Source: Arthrobacter sp. zg-Y820 (GTDB lineage Bacteria > Actinomycetota > Actinomycetes > Actinomycetales > Micrococcaceae). Taken from it: 64,000 bases of DNA. Positions 25,446-37,951 of this stretch are shown here, one piece after another. The stretch covers positions 2,976,001-3,040,000 of the forward strand of contig NZ_CP126247.1 in NCBI RefSeq assembly GCF_030142155.1, read 5' to 3'. Numbering within the stretch: the first letter of the stretch is position 1; the number at the start of each line of letters is the position of its first letter. The translations under genes and the position numbers were made by a program. The notes beneath the pieces were generated by a model that was not told the DNA's origin, made no database searches, and was given only the letters and a program-made list of their open reading frames with translations.

Positions 25446-28400
25446 GGCCGGTGCGCCTCCTGGTTGGGCGCCTGCGGGCCGGTCTCCTTGTCCTCTGCAA
25501 CGGTATCGCGTTCCCGGCTCCGGCTGCTGCCGTGGGGAACGACGGACTGGCTACCGCGGCGCGCCAGCGATCCCCGCGCGGGGGCAACGGACCGGCCGGC
25601 CTTTTCATCGCCGTCCCTCGGCGCCGGCAGGTTCAGGTAGCGCCCCACCAGATCCGCGCAGGCCGACGGGTCGCTGAAGACCTCAATGGTCCACAGCGGC
25701 ATGTACCGCCAGCCCAGCCGTTCCAGGAGCTGCGGCCGCAACCGGCTGCGCTCCCGAACACTCATGGTCCGGTACCGCTCGGTCCCGTCGGATTCGATCG
25801 CCATGGGTACCGTGGGATCACTCTCGCCGCCGGTGCGGTCAACGGTGGCCACGATGTCGATGGCCCCCTGATAGTGGTCCCAGACCTTCGCGCCGCGGGC
25901 CCGCAGCCGGTTGACCAGATCGGCCACCAAGGCGTCCTCTTCCATGATTCCGCCTGCGCCGTCAATGCCTGAGAAACCGGTGAAGGTAACCGCTGCATCG
26001 GAGCTTCGGACTGCGCCGGTCCGGGCGGACGGGCTCAGCTCACGGTTGATGAGCTCGTAGAAGTCGAGGGCGCCGTAGCCGAGCCGCGACTTGTCCAGAT
26101 CCTCGGGCTGGAAGCAGGTCAGGACATGCAGCTTGGCCCGCGCCCGCGTCATGGCGGTGAGGAACTTGCCGCGGCCGTCGGATGCCGACAGGGGGCCGAA
26201 GTTGTGCAGTGCGCGTCCGTGCGGGGTCCGCCCGAAACCGAGCGAGAAAATCACGCAGTCCCGCACCAGGCCGGCGGCGCGGTCCACCGGAACCACGCGG
26301 AAGGATTCCTTGCCCGGCGTGAAGAAGTCGGCGGCCCAGGGGAAATTGGCCATCTGCACGCGGATCGCTTCAGCCACACGCACGGCGTGCCGCGGACTGG
26401 CGGTGACGACGGCGAGCGACTGGTGCGGCCTGCGGCGGATGTGTTCAAAGACCAGATCCACAACCCGGTTGACCTCGGCTGCGACACTTTCGACACCCTC
26501 ATGGTCGGCGCTGGGCATACCCGTGCCGTCCGCCAGATACTCCACGGTCAGCGCACCATCGTCCGAGGAAACCTCGCTGCCGCTCGGCAGTGTGGTCAGC
26601 CGGTCCTGATAGAAGCTTCGGCTCAGCTGACGCATCAGGTCCCGGTCCGTGCCGCGGTATACGGTGGACAGGGTCCGGGTCGGCAGAACCTGGGTCAGGG
26701 CTTCGAACGCACTGACGAGGTCGTGCTGCTCCCCCGCCGGCCGCACCGCTTCGACGCCGATGGTGAACGGACGCGGTCCGCCGAGCTGGCCGTCGCCGAA
26801 GGCAACAACCTGGGTGGCCCGGGCCAGTGCCGGCACGGCGGACTGGAGCGAGGTTGACTCGGCGTCCAGCACGATGACGGTATCGAAGGTCCGGTTCCCG
26901 GGCAGCACCATGGGCAGCACCAGCGGGCTTGCGGCCCAGATGGGCAGCAGTGCGGAAACGAGCTCCTCGGACTGGAAGCAGAGGTCCTGCAGCGCCAGGG
27001 GCCCGTTCTTGATGGCATCCCGCAGGGTCGCGGCGTCGGAGGCTGCGGCCTTGACTCCGCGGCGCCAGCGGTCGGCCAGGGCAGACCGCACCCGGGCGCT
27101 GCCGGAGGCGATGTGGGCGTTGTCAGCCAGCCGGTATTCGGCTTCGAGCCGGCGGAGGCTGTCGCCGTCGCTCATGGCGAGGTAATCGTCGCCGCTGATC
27201 ATCGCCTCCAGCGCGGACTGCCACCAGGCGAGTTCGAGTTCGTAGCCCACCTGGCGGGGCAGGACTTCGCGGGCTTCCAGATCGTCCAGCAGTTCACCCA
27301 GACCCTGGCCGCGCATCTCGTCGAGCAGGAGGGTCCGCTCGGGCAGGGTTTCGAGGGTTTCACGGTCCCCCGCCAGCGCATCTAGCTGCTTTTCCAGCTC
27401 GTCCAGTGTCAGCTCGGCAAGATCCGGCTTGGCCGGCGTGCCGTCGAGGATCCCGGTGAGGGTATCCAGCTGTTCCTTGACGGTGATGTAGGAACGGTTG
27501 ATGTCCGCAAGGCCCGTGGCCACTGACGGATGGCGCTGGGTGGTGGCATAGTGGGCCCACACGGCGCGCTGCTGCTGCACCTCGACGAGCGAGGAGTGCA
27601 GGTCCGAAATGTGCACGCCCGGCCGGATGTACTCCTTCGCCACGCGGCGCAGCCGGGAGCGGGTCATGGAGCTCATGTCCACGGCACGCTCACGGCGCCA
27701 GGAGGAGGACGCGGTCGCGGAGATCAGGTCGCTGACCGGACGGTCGAAAATGTCCGGGGTGAACTTGTCGAGGCTTTCCCGCACGGCAACCAGCAGTTCC
27801 AGCTGCTCGCCCCACTGGGCGAAGGTCTCGCCCAGGCGGATCTGCGAATGCTCGGCAACGGCCTGGACCTTGGCGCGCAGCTCGGGAAGATCCCGGGCCA
27901 GGCTCTGCGTCAGCTCGTAGGCCTCTTCGGTTTCCTTGCGGTTGAGCAGCTTGGCACCAAACCACGGACTGCTGGTGGCGGCACGGCTGAAGCTGCCCAA
28001 TTCGGCAGCCCGGCGGAGCCGGCCCGTCAGTTCGGTGCGGTCAGTGATGCTGTCCAGGACGCTGCGCTTGAGCCGGACGGTCGTTGCGGGAGCCGGCGTC
28101 ATGGAGGTGAGCTCGGCGAGGGACTGCATGGCCTGATAGGGAGAGCAGCCCCAGCGGCGTCGCACGTTGTGCAGCGACTTCACATGGTCGCGCAGCTGGT
28201 GGCGGTTGGACAGGAGGACCTTGTGCAGGCTCTCCAGCTCAGGCGCGGCAGCCTTCTCGTTCCGGACAATGGCGCGGACCAGCTGGTCCTTCAGCTGCTG
28301 CTCGGTGAGCCCGGCATTCAGCTGGAGGACGGCGGAGCCCAGGTGCAGCGCGTCGAGCTCGGAGACAAACTGGTTCAGCGTGCCGCGGCGTTCCGCAACG

Positions 28401-29347
28401 ACGAGGACCGATTTTCCGGCGTGGACCAGCGCCGCAGCGGCGTTGAGCGCCGTCTGCGTCTGTCCGGTGCCGGGCGGTGAGGAAACCACCAGGGACTGGC
28501 CGTCCAGGATCAGGTCCAGGACGTCCTGCTGTTCGCGGTCGGCGTCCAGCAGCAGGAGCTCATCGGCAGGCAGCCGGTCGTCCAGCGGCGGAAGCCCCGG
28601 GTCGGTGGCATCGGGGGCGGCAGTGCTCTTCCCCCGGGCGGCGTCCATCAGGCCCCGCAGGATGGGGTGGGCGGGGTCCAGCGCAGCGTCGTCGGCGAGG
28701 TCCGAGAGATCGGCGAAGGTGGAGACGAGGAGCCGGTGCTCGATGTTGATGCCGCGGACGCCCTCGGTGACGGCCCGCAGTTTCTCCAGCACCGGATGGG
28801 GGTCAAAGCGCGCGGTGCCGTAGGCCAGCCTGGCGAGGGCCTCCACGTCGATGTCCAGGCCCTGCTCCTGCTGCAGGTGCCGCACAAACGCCGGATTCAG
28901 CGCTGCCTTGTCGGTCAGCTGCAGCTCATAGTCGTCCTGCGACGGATGCACGGTCAGCGACACCGGGGTCAGCAGCACCGGTGCGGTCAGCGATTCCGGG
29001 CGGACGGCGTCGTCGTCGGCGTAGCGCCAGGAGGCCGTGCCCGCCGCCAGGTATCCGACGTCGATCCCGCGGTCGGTGCCCAGTTCGTAGATCTTGGCGC
29101 GCAGGAGGCGCCCGGCCTTCATCGCGGCCCCGTACTGCTCCGAGTCGCGCAGCAGCGTGGACAGCCGGGTCCGGCGTCCTGCCAGCAGCTGGGCCAGGCC
29201 CGAGGGATGCGCGTGGGTCAGGTCGATGCTGTTGGAGGCTGAGGGGGTGAAATGGAGCAACGTGTCCGTTCCGGCCTGCTGTCCCAGTTGTCCCAGCCAG
29301 GGCAGCAGGAAGTCCGAGGCATTGTCCTCGGGATTCTGCTCAGACAC
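25442..29347 (-). CDS. DUF4011-SF1 helicase-Vsr-like nuclease protein (Hhe-like)
   Basis: This is a 1301-aa protein. Residues about 10-150 match the DUF4011 head (WLGQLG...DTLLHFTP...LTAPVLLTPVSL). About 280-1090 is an SF1 helicase core and about 1150-1270 a Vsr/DUF559-type nuclease (A-I-D-I-V-A-T-V then I-E-S-D-G near 1186, L-L-E-R-L-G-W-R-Y near 1215). This layout is that of the Hhe anti-phage protein. The ATPase motifs are altered: Walker A reads P-P-G-T-G-Q-T (Gln for Lys, about 295), Walker B reads V-L-D-A-E-S-T (about 826) rather than DEAS. The motif VI arginine (M-T-R-A-R, about 1066) is kept. GTG 29347 has GAGG eight bases ahead. It is followed by the coupled 87-aa gene. Confidence 0.8.
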   Translation of the reverse strand: MSEQNPEDNASDFLLPWLGQLGQQAGTDTLLHFTPSASNSIDLTHAHPSGLAQLLAGRRTRLSTLLRDSEQYGAAMKAGRLLRAKIYELGTDRGIDVGYLAAGTASWRYADDDAVRPESLTAPVLLTPVSLTVHPSQDDYELQLTDKAALNPAFVRHLQQEQGLDIDVEALARLAYGTARFDPHPVLEKLRAVTEGVRGINIEHRLLVSTFADLSDLADDAALDPAHPILRGLMDAARGKSTAAPDATDPGLPPLDDRLPADELLLLDADREQQDVLDLILDGQSLVVSSPPGTGQTQTALNAAAALVHAGKSVLVVAERRGTLNQFVSELDALHLGSAVLQLNAGLTEQQLKDQLVRAIVRNEKAAAPELESLHKVLLSNRHQLRDHVKSLHNVRRRWGCSPYQAMQSLAELTSMTPAPATTVRLKRSVLDSITDRTELTGRLRRAAELGSFSRAATSSPWFGAKLLNRKETEEAYELTQSLARDLPELRAKVQAVAEHSQIRLGETFAQWGEQLELLVAVRESLDKFTPDIFDRPVSDLISATASSSWRRERAVDMSSMTRSRLRRVAKEYIRPGVHISDLHSSLVEVQQQRAVWAHYATTQRHPSVATGLADINRSYITVKEQLDTLTGILDGTPAKPDLAELTLDELEKQLDALAGDRETLETLPERTLLLDEMRGQGLGELLDDLEAREVLPRQVGYELELAWWQSALEAMISGDDYLAMSDGDSLRRLEAEYRLADNAHIASGSARVRSALADRWRRGVKAAASDAATLRDAIKNGPLALQDLCFQSEELVSALLPIWAASPLVLPMVLPGNRTFDTVIVLDAESTSLQSAVPALARATQVVAFGDGQLGGPRPFTIGVEAVRPAGEQHDLVSAFEALTQVLPTRTLSTVYRGTDRDLMRQLSRSFYQDRLTTLPSGSEVSSDDGALTVEYLADGTGMPSADHEGVESVAAEVNRVVDLVFEHIRRRPHQSLAVVTASPRHAVRVAEAIRVQMANFPWAADFFTPGKESFRVVPVDRAAGLVRDCVIFSLGFGRTPHGRALHNFGPLSASDGRGKFLTAMTRARAKLHVLTCFQPEDLDKSRLGYGALDFYELINRELSPSARTGAVRSSDAAVTFTGFSGIDGAGGIMEEDALVADLVNRLRARGAKVWDHYQGAIDIVATVDRTGGESDPTVPMAIESDGTERYRTMSVRERSRLRPQLLERLGWRYMPLWTIEVFSDPSACADLVGRYLNLPAPRDGDEKAGRSVAPARGSLARRGSQSVVPHGSSRSRERDTVAEDKETGPQAPNQEAHRP

Positions 29348-29445
29348 TGGTGCCCTCTTTTCTGCACTTCCGCGCGGCGTTCTTGACCAAATTGGCATAC
29401 CTTCCAAACTATCGCTTCCTACCGGCTTTCCCCGGCATAGCAACG

Positions 29446-29473
29446 CGGGGGACAGCCGGTCGGCTGTCCCCCG
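29446..29473 (-). terminator. guaA terminator
   Basis: An inverted repeat GGGGGACAGCCG/CGGCTGTCCCCC (with one further C-G pair) lies nine bases after the guaA stop and separates it from the helicase gene downstream on the same strand. Confidence 0.75.
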
Positions 29474-29481
29474 TGATCAAT

Positions 29482-31071
<1,590 letters not shown>

Positions 31072-31176
31072 GGTTCAAGGATAGTCGCCGGAGCATCGGT
31101 GCCGCACATCGGCCGCATCGGCGACTGCGGCGCGATGCGGCCCCGATGCCGCCGGATTCAGCAGCCCGAAGGCGCG

Positions 31177-31599
31177 TCAGTAGCGCTTGGCCGCTTCCGG
31201 ATGGGCCGCCAGCTCCGCCAGGACCTGCTTGTGCGTCCGGCTCTCCACGATGAAGGAGAGGAAGGGAACAACACCGCCCAGGGCGATCAGGACGAACTTG
31301 GAGAAGGGCCAGCGCATGAGCTGCCACAGCCGGAAATCGGCCAGCAGGTAGACCACGTACAGCCAGCCGTGGGCGATGAGGACGCCGGTGAAGAGGTTCA
31401 GCGGTCCCACTGAAATCTCTTCGATTTTCATGCCGTACTTGAGGATCATTTCGATGCACAGCAGCAGCAGGAATACGCCGGTGACGTACGAGGACACCTT
31501 GTAAAACGTCAGGGCCGACCGTATCTGGGCGTGGGTGCCGCCGAACCGGCGCTTCTTCCGGCGTGGCCTCTTGGTTGCTGCGGGGGCTGGATCGCTCAC
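31177..31599 (-). CDS. DUF3817 membrane protein
   Basis: The protein is 140 aa. A basic N-terminus (K-R-P-R-R-K-K-R-R) is followed by three membrane helices (about 33-52, 68-86 and 98-117) with the DUF3817 patterns Y-V-T-G-V-F-L-L-L-L and H-G-W-L-Y-V-V-Y-L. The start overlaps the SURF1 stop as ATGA. Function unknown; the family is widespread in actinobacteria and often sits by guaA. Confidence 0.85.
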   Translation of the reverse strand: MSDPAPAATKRPRRKKRRFGGTHAQIRSALTFYKVSSYVTGVFLLLLCIEMILKYGMKIEEISVGPLNLFTGVLIAHGWLYVVYLLADFRLWQLMRWPFSKFVLIALGGVVPFLSFIVESRTHKQVLAELAAHPEAAKRY

Positions 31600-32444
31600 T
31601 TTTGTACCTCACTGCTTGGGGCCGGACGGCCGGCAGGCTGGCCGCCGCCATCGCCGTCGTTGTCGTCGTCGTCGTCGTCGTCGTCGTATTCATCGTCGTC
31701 GTAGTATTCGTCGTCCTCGAGGGAACGGCGGTGGGCATCGGCAACCAGGCGCCACCACAGGAACACGGAGAACCCGGCGAACACCACCCATTCCAGGGCG
31801 TAGAAAATGTTCATCCAGTTCACCGTTGTTTCCTGCGGCTGGGCATCCACGTCCACGACGCGCATGTCCCCGGCCTCCGCGGCTTCCCCGTTCACGGTGA
31901 CCGAGTCTGCGGTCACGAACGCCGAATATCCCGGGGTGTCCCAGACATTGATCAGCTCGGCACTGGCCAGGCTGGGCAGGATCCCGTCCTCTGCCGGCTG
32001 CGCCACGGGCGCTTCCGGAGGCAGCAGGCGGCCGACGACGGCGGCCTCGCCGGAGGGCGCCGGAACAGCGTCGTCGGGGTCGGCAATCCAACCGCGGACC
32101 ACCGGCATGACGGCCTCTCCGGGTGCTCCGTCGACGGCGAAGGCGGTGACCACCCAGTAGCCTTCCTCCCCGTCGTAGAGCCGGTTGTCGATCAGCACCG
32201 TGTCGTCGGTGCGGAAGGACCCGGTCATCGAGACCATCTGGTCGGCGGTGGTTCCGAACAGTTCCACGCCCGGAGTGAAGACTTCGGTCAGCGGCCGTAC
32301 CGCTTCGGTGCGGTCGGTCGAGGCCGGGAGGTCACTCTCCGCCGTCGAAAACTGCCACTGGCTTAGGAGGACGAAGACCGTGGAGATCGCAAGGGCAAAG
32401 AGCAGCGCGGCGATCCAGCGGAGTTGCAGGGCAGTTTTCAGCAC
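31596..32444 (-). CDS. SURF1-family cytochrome oxidase assembly protein
   Basis: The protein is 282 aa with two membrane helices (about 9-27 and 213-233) around a periplasmic domain. SURF1 marks are visible: S-Q-W-Q-F (about 28) at the end of helix 1, V-L-I-D-N-R (about 81), V-V-R-G-W-I (about 114), and N-W-x-N-I-F-Y-A-L-E-W-V-V-F (about 208). It helps haem insertion in cytochrome oxidase. The C-terminal tail (about 245-275) is extremely acidic, with an Asp run encoded by a GAC microsatellite. GTG start. Confidence 0.87.
   Translation of the reverse strand: MLKTALQLRWIAALLFALAISTVFVLLSQWQFSTAESDLPASTDRTEAVRPLTEVFTPGVELFGTTADQMVSMTGSFRTDDTVLIDNRLYDGEEGYWVVTAFAVDGAPGEAVMPVVRGWIADPDDAVPAPSGEAAVVGRLLPPEAPVAQPAEDGILPSLASAELINVWDTPGYSAFVTADSVTVNGEAAEAGDMRVVDVDAQPQETTVNWMNIFYALEWVVFAGFSVFLWWRLVADAHRRSLEDDEYYDDDEYDDDDDDDDNDGDGGGQPAGRPAPSSEVQK
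31662..31688. repeat. GTC/GAC trinucleotide microsatellite
   Basis: About nine uninterrupted GTC units (GAC on the coding strand) encode the Asp run in the SURF1 tail, with further interrupted copies to about 31717. Slippage would change tail length without a frameshift. Confidence 0.8.
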
Positions 32445-32531
32445 GCCTTAACCGTACTTCGTCAGCGTGTAGAAAACCCAATGCCTTCCGGCCCGCGCAG
32501 GCCGCCGCCTCGTTCGGAGCCCGGGCGGCCG

Positions 32532-33026
32532 TCAGTGGTCAAAAAACACCAGCGAGGAATTGATCAGTTCCGAAATGACTTCGGCATCGTGGGCCCGCCG
32601 CAGCGACTCCCGGAAGGCCGGGCGGAACAACGACCGGGCCAGGGTGGCCAGGACTTCCAGGTGTTCCGAGAAGGCGCCGGCGGGCGTGGCTATGAGCAGT
32701 ATCACCGTGGCCGGACCGTCCGAGGCGCCGAAATCAATGCTGTGGCCGTACCGCGTGATGCCCACGGCGATCGAGGTTTCCACCACGTGTTCGCTGCGCG
32801 CATGCGGCATGCCAATGCCGCCGGGCAGTCCGGTGGCCATCTGGTGCTCCCTGGCATTCACCTGTTCCAGGAACGCCTCCAGATTGCGAATGCGTCCCTG
32901 CCGGTACATCCGCTCGGCGAGCTGCGCTGCCGCATCGGTGCGGTCGGCGGCTTCCAGTTCGAGGATGACCATGTCGGGCACGGTCAGGACCGCGCCCTTG
33001 GCGGTCAGGGAGAGCTCCGAGTCCAC
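32532..33026 (-). CDS. PTS EIIA type-2 domain protein, stand-alone
   Basis: The protein is 164 aa. It is a fructose/mannitol-type EIIA with the phosphorylated His in G-G-I-G-M-P-H-A-R-S-E-H-V (about 72). No EIIB or EIIC lies beside it. The GTG start is one base after the glpD stop, so it is co-expressed with glycerol metabolism and may be a regulatory phospho-acceptor, not part of a transporter; that role is inference. Confidence 0.85.
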   Translation of the reverse strand: MDSELSLTAKGAVLTVPDMVILELEAADRTDAAAQLAERMYRQGRIRNLEAFLEQVNAREHQMATGLPGGIGMPHARSEHVVETSIAVGITRYGHSIDFGASDGPATVILLIATPAGAFSEHLEVLATLARSLFRPAFRESLRRAHDAEVISELINSSLVFFDH

Positions 33027-33027
33027 C

Positions 33028-34752
33028 TCAGGCCAGCGGCGTTATGTCGTGGGCCCTGAGGCGGGCGGCGTCGGCCGACACGTCGTCGGGCTGTTCCTGG
33101 CTGAGCCGTTCCGCTTCCACCCGAGCCTGGTAGTGGGCCACTTCCTGCATCACCCGTTCCTCGTCCCAGTTCAGGATGGGGGCCATCAGCTCGGCCACGA
33201 CGGGCGCGGCGGACACCCCCCGGTCCCAGGACTCGATGGAAATGCGGGTCCGGCGGGCCAGGACATCCTCCACATGGCGGGCGCCTTCGGCGGTGGTTGC
33301 ATAGACTGCTTCCGCCCGCAGGTAGTCATCAGCTCCGGGCAGTGCTTCCCCCAGCTCACGGTTTTCACGGATGAGCTCCAGCACCTCGGTCGCCAGGGAT
33401 CCGTAGCGGTTCAGCAGGTGCTCCACCCGGGCCACATGCACGCCGTAGTGCTCGGCTGTGCGGTGCCTGAGGTTCCAGGCCGCTTTGTAGCCCACGGCGC
33501 CCAGCAGCGGGATGGTGGAGGTGCAGCTTTCAGGTACCTTTTCGTCCAGGGCGCGTGCCGCCTCGTCCACCGCGTCCTTGGCCATCACCCGGTACGTGGT
33601 CCATTTCCCGCCGGCAACGACCACAAGACCCGGGACCGGATGGGCGACAACGTGTTCGCGGGAAAGCTTGGCCGTGGAGTCGTTTTCCCCCGCGAGCAGC
33701 GGACGCAGCCCGGCGTACACGCCTTCAACGTCTTCCCGCGTCAAGGGCGTCTTGAGCACCTTGTTCACATGGTCCAGGAGGTAGTCGATGTCGGCCGATG
33801 TCGCGGCAGGATGGGCCTTGTCCAGGTGCCAGTCCGTGTCGGTGGTGCCGACGATCCAGTGCCGGCCCCACGGAATCACGAACAGGACCGACTTCTCGGT
33901 GCGCAGGATCATGCCGACCGTGGACTGGATCCGGTCCCGGGGCACCACCAGGTGCACGCCCTTGGATGCCCGAACCTTCAGCTGGCCGCGGTCAGTCACC
34001 ATGGCCTGGGTCTCATCGGTCCAGACGCCGGTGGCGTTCACCACTTGGCGGGCGAAGACGTCGAATTCCCGCCCCGATTCGGTGTCCTTGACCCGGGCGC
34101 CAACCACACGCTCGCCTTCGCGCAGGAAGTCCACCACGGAGACCCGGTTGGCCACCACGGCGCCGTAGTGCGACGCGGTGCGGGCCATGTTGGCGACGTA
34201 CCGGGCGTCGTCGACCTGGGCGTCGTAGTAGCGGATGGAGCCGATCATGGCGTCATCCTTGAGGCTGGGCGCGGCCCGCAGCGTTGCCTTTTTGGTGAGG
34301 TGCTTGTGCCTGGGCACGCCGCGGGAGTTACCCGAGGTCAGGCCCATGGTGTCGTAGAGCATGATGCCGGCGCCCACGTAGGGGCGCTCGTAGAAGCGGT
34401 GGGTCAGCGGGTACAGGAACGGCACCGGCCGCACCAGGTGCGGGGCGATCCGCTGGATGAGCAGGCCGCGTTCCTTCAGGGCTTCGGAGACCAGCGCGAA
34501 GTCCAGCATCTCCAGGTAGCGCAGCCCGCCGTGGATGAGTTTGGAGGAGCGCGACGACGTGCCGGAGGCCCAGTCCCGGGCCTCCACCATGCCGACCTTC
34601 AGCCCTCGGGTCACTGCGTCCAGCGCGGCACCGGCGCCGACCACGCCGCCGCCGACGATCAGGATATCCAGTTCACCGCCGGGCTCCGCAGTGGAACGCA
34701 GTGCGGCCAGGGCGTCCTCCCGGTTGTCCGGGCTGAGTGCATCTTTGCTCAT
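33028..34752 (-). CDS. glpD: glycerol-3-phosphate dehydrogenase (FAD)
   Basis: The 574-aa membrane-associated flavoenzyme oxidises sn-glycerol-3-phosphate to DHAP. The FAD loop I-V-G-G-G-V-V-G-A-G-A-A is at about 30; S-R-S-S-K-L-I-H-G-G-L-R-Y-L (about 67-80) is the family signature, and the C-terminal helical domain is present. ATG 34752 is preceded by AGAGAGGAAA. Followed by the EIIA gene after one base. Confidence 0.95.
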   Translation of the reverse strand: MSKDALSPDNREDALAALRSTAEPGGELDILIVGGGVVGAGAALDAVTRGLKVGMVEARDWASGTSSRSSKLIHGGLRYLEMLDFALVSEALKERGLLIQRIAPHLVRPVPFLYPLTHRFYERPYVGAGIMLYDTMGLTSGNSRGVPRHKHLTKKATLRAAPSLKDDAMIGSIRYYDAQVDDARYVANMARTASHYGAVVANRVSVVDFLREGERVVGARVKDTESGREFDVFARQVVNATGVWTDETQAMVTDRGQLKVRASKGVHLVVPRDRIQSTVGMILRTEKSVLFVIPWGRHWIVGTTDTDWHLDKAHPAATSADIDYLLDHVNKVLKTPLTREDVEGVYAGLRPLLAGENDSTAKLSREHVVAHPVPGLVVVAGGKWTTYRVMAKDAVDEAARALDEKVPESCTSTIPLLGAVGYKAAWNLRHRTAEHYGVHVARVEHLLNRYGSLATEVLELIRENRELGEALPGADDYLRAEAVYATTAEGARHVEDVLARRTRISIESWDRGVSAAPVVAELMAPILNWDEERVMQEVAHYQARVEAERLSQEQPDDVSADAARLRAHDITPLA

Positions 34753-34823
34753 AGTCAAGATTTCCTCTCTGGATCCTGCCCCCGCTGCGCTCCCCTGCAG
34801 CTGCTCCCTGCAACTCTAGGCAA

Positions 34824-35963
34824 CTACATGTTGGATAGGTAGGGAGAAACCAAGACCTCGATGCGCTGGAACGCTTTCACATCCGAATATCCGGTGGTGG
34901 CCATGGCGCGGCGGAGGGCACCCATCAGGTTGGACGTGCCGTTGGTGTGGTGCGAGGGTCCCCAGAGGACTTCCTGCAGCGGTCCCACGGTGTCCAGCCG
35001 GACCCGGTCGCCGCGCGGAAGCTCGCTGTGGTGGGCCTCCTGGCCCCAGTGCCATCCCTGGCCCGGTGCTTCCTCGGCGCGGGCCAGCGCGGAACCGAGC
35101 ATCACGGCGTCGGCCCCCATGGCAATGGCCTTGACGATGTCGCCGCTGGTGCCCATGCCGCCGTCGGCGATCACGTGCACGTAGCGTCCGCCGGACTCGT
35201 CCATGTAGTCCCGGCGCGCTTCGGCAATGTCAGCAATGGCGGTCGCCATCGGAGCATGGATGCCCAGCGCGCGCCGGGTGGTGGTGGTCGCTCCCCCGCC
35301 GAAGCCCACCAGGACACCCGCGGCGCCGGTGCGCATCAGGTGCAGCGCCGGGGTGTAGCCGGCGGCGCCGCCCACAATGACCGGAACGTCCAGTTCGTAG
35401 ATGAACTGCTTGAGGTTCAGCGGCTCGACCGTCTTGGAGACATGCTCTGCCGATACGGTGGTGCCGCGGATGACGAAGATGTCCACGCCGGCAGCCAGGA
35501 CGGTCTTGTAGAACTCCTGGGTGCGCTGCGGCGTCAGCGATCCGGCGACGGTGACGCCGGCTTCCCGGACCTCGGCCAGGCGCGAAGTGATCAGTTCAGC
35601 CTGGATGGGCGCTTCGTAGATTTCCTGCAGCCGGCGGGTCGCTGCGGGGTTGAAGTTGTCTTCGCTCAGGACCGCGATCTCATCCAGCAGCGGCTGCGGA
35701 TCCTCGTAGCGGGTCCACAGTCCCTCCAGGTTCAGCACGCCCAGTCCGCCCAACCGCCCCATGGCGATGGCGGTGGCCGGTGACATCACCGAATCCATCG
35801 GCGCGCCCATCACCGGCATGTCAAACTCATAGGCATCTATCTGCCAGCTGATTGAAACGTCCTGCGGGTCCCGGGTACGCCGGGACGGCACAATCGCCAC
35901 ATCATCGAGGGAGTAGGCTCGGCGCCCACGCTTGCCACGGCCAATTTCAATCTCGTTACTCAC
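34824..35963 (-). CDS. guaB3: GuaB3 family IMP dehydrogenase-related protein
   Basis: The protein is 379 aa, a TIM barrel without CBS domains. Phosphate-site patterns are kept (V-I-A-D-G-G-M-G-T-S-G-D-I near 275; G-A-D-A-V-M-L-G-S-A near 293). In the loop that carries the IMPDH nucleophile, the sequence is G-F-G-G-G-A-T-T-T-T-R (about 220-230) with no Cys, as recalled for M. tuberculosis Rv3410c. It may therefore not catalyse the IMPDH reaction. It lies 213 bases downstream of guaB on the same strand. Confidence 0.9.
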   Translation of the reverse strand: MSNEIEIGRGKRGRRAYSLDDVAIVPSRRTRDPQDVSISWQIDAYEFDMPVMGAPMDSVMSPATAIAMGRLGGLGVLNLEGLWTRYEDPQPLLDEIAVLSEDNFNPAATRRLQEIYEAPIQAELITSRLAEVREAGVTVAGSLTPQRTQEFYKTVLAAGVDIFVIRGTTVSAEHVSKTVEPLNLKQFIYELDVPVIVGGAAGYTPALHLMRTGAAGVLVGFGGGATTTTRRALGIHAPMATAIADIAEARRDYMDESGGRYVHVIADGGMGTSGDIVKAIAMGADAVMLGSALARAEEAPGQGWHWGQEAHHSELPRGDRVRLDTVGPLQEVLWGPSHHTNGTSNLMGALRRAMATTGYSDVKAFQRIEVLVSPYLSNM

Positions 35964-36120
35964 ACCCCTAGGTTATCCCAGTGCGCGTCGTCGGCCCGAA
36001 AGCGCCCGGTATTGGTGCCGGCGGGGCGGGTTTCGGGCGGGGGTTCCGGCGGGTTTTGGGCGGTTCGGGCGGCACATGGGCGCGGTGCCCCGAACCCCGG
36101 CGGCCCAGGGCCCTAAACCC

Positions 36121-36161
36121 CGAAGGGCAGCCGCTGCGTGGTGCGCAGCGGCTGCCCTTCG
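36121..36161 (-). terminator. guaB terminator
   Basis: A perfect 18-bp stem (36121-36138 with 36144-36161) and a 5-base loop lie 15 bases after the guaB stop. No U-run follows, a common finding in actinobacteria. Confidence 0.75.
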
Positions 36162-36176
36162 ACGAGAACCGGGTGT

Positions 36177-37760
<1,584 letters not shown>

Positions 37761-37866
37761 TCACCTACATCCTAAAACGAAAGACCGCCCGTCCCTATTC
37801 CAAAACCTTACGGGTGGCATCGGTCACAGCCCTTCCTTCCCGGCCCGCCGAGAGCGGGATTCGACC

Positions 37867-37902
37867 GTGCCTTCCCCCGTGCCCTCCCCCGTGCCTTCCC
37901 CC
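37867..37902. repeat. 12-base tandem repeat (three copies)
   Basis: Three units of GTGCCTTCCCCC (middle unit with one change) lie in the 307-base gap between guaB and groL. The gap otherwise holds the guaB promoter and groL terminator. No gene is supported here. Confidence 0.7.
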
Positions 37903-37951
37903 GGGGCGGCACGTCCGCCGTCGTCCCCGGCGGCGGGGCCGAAACGAAAAA

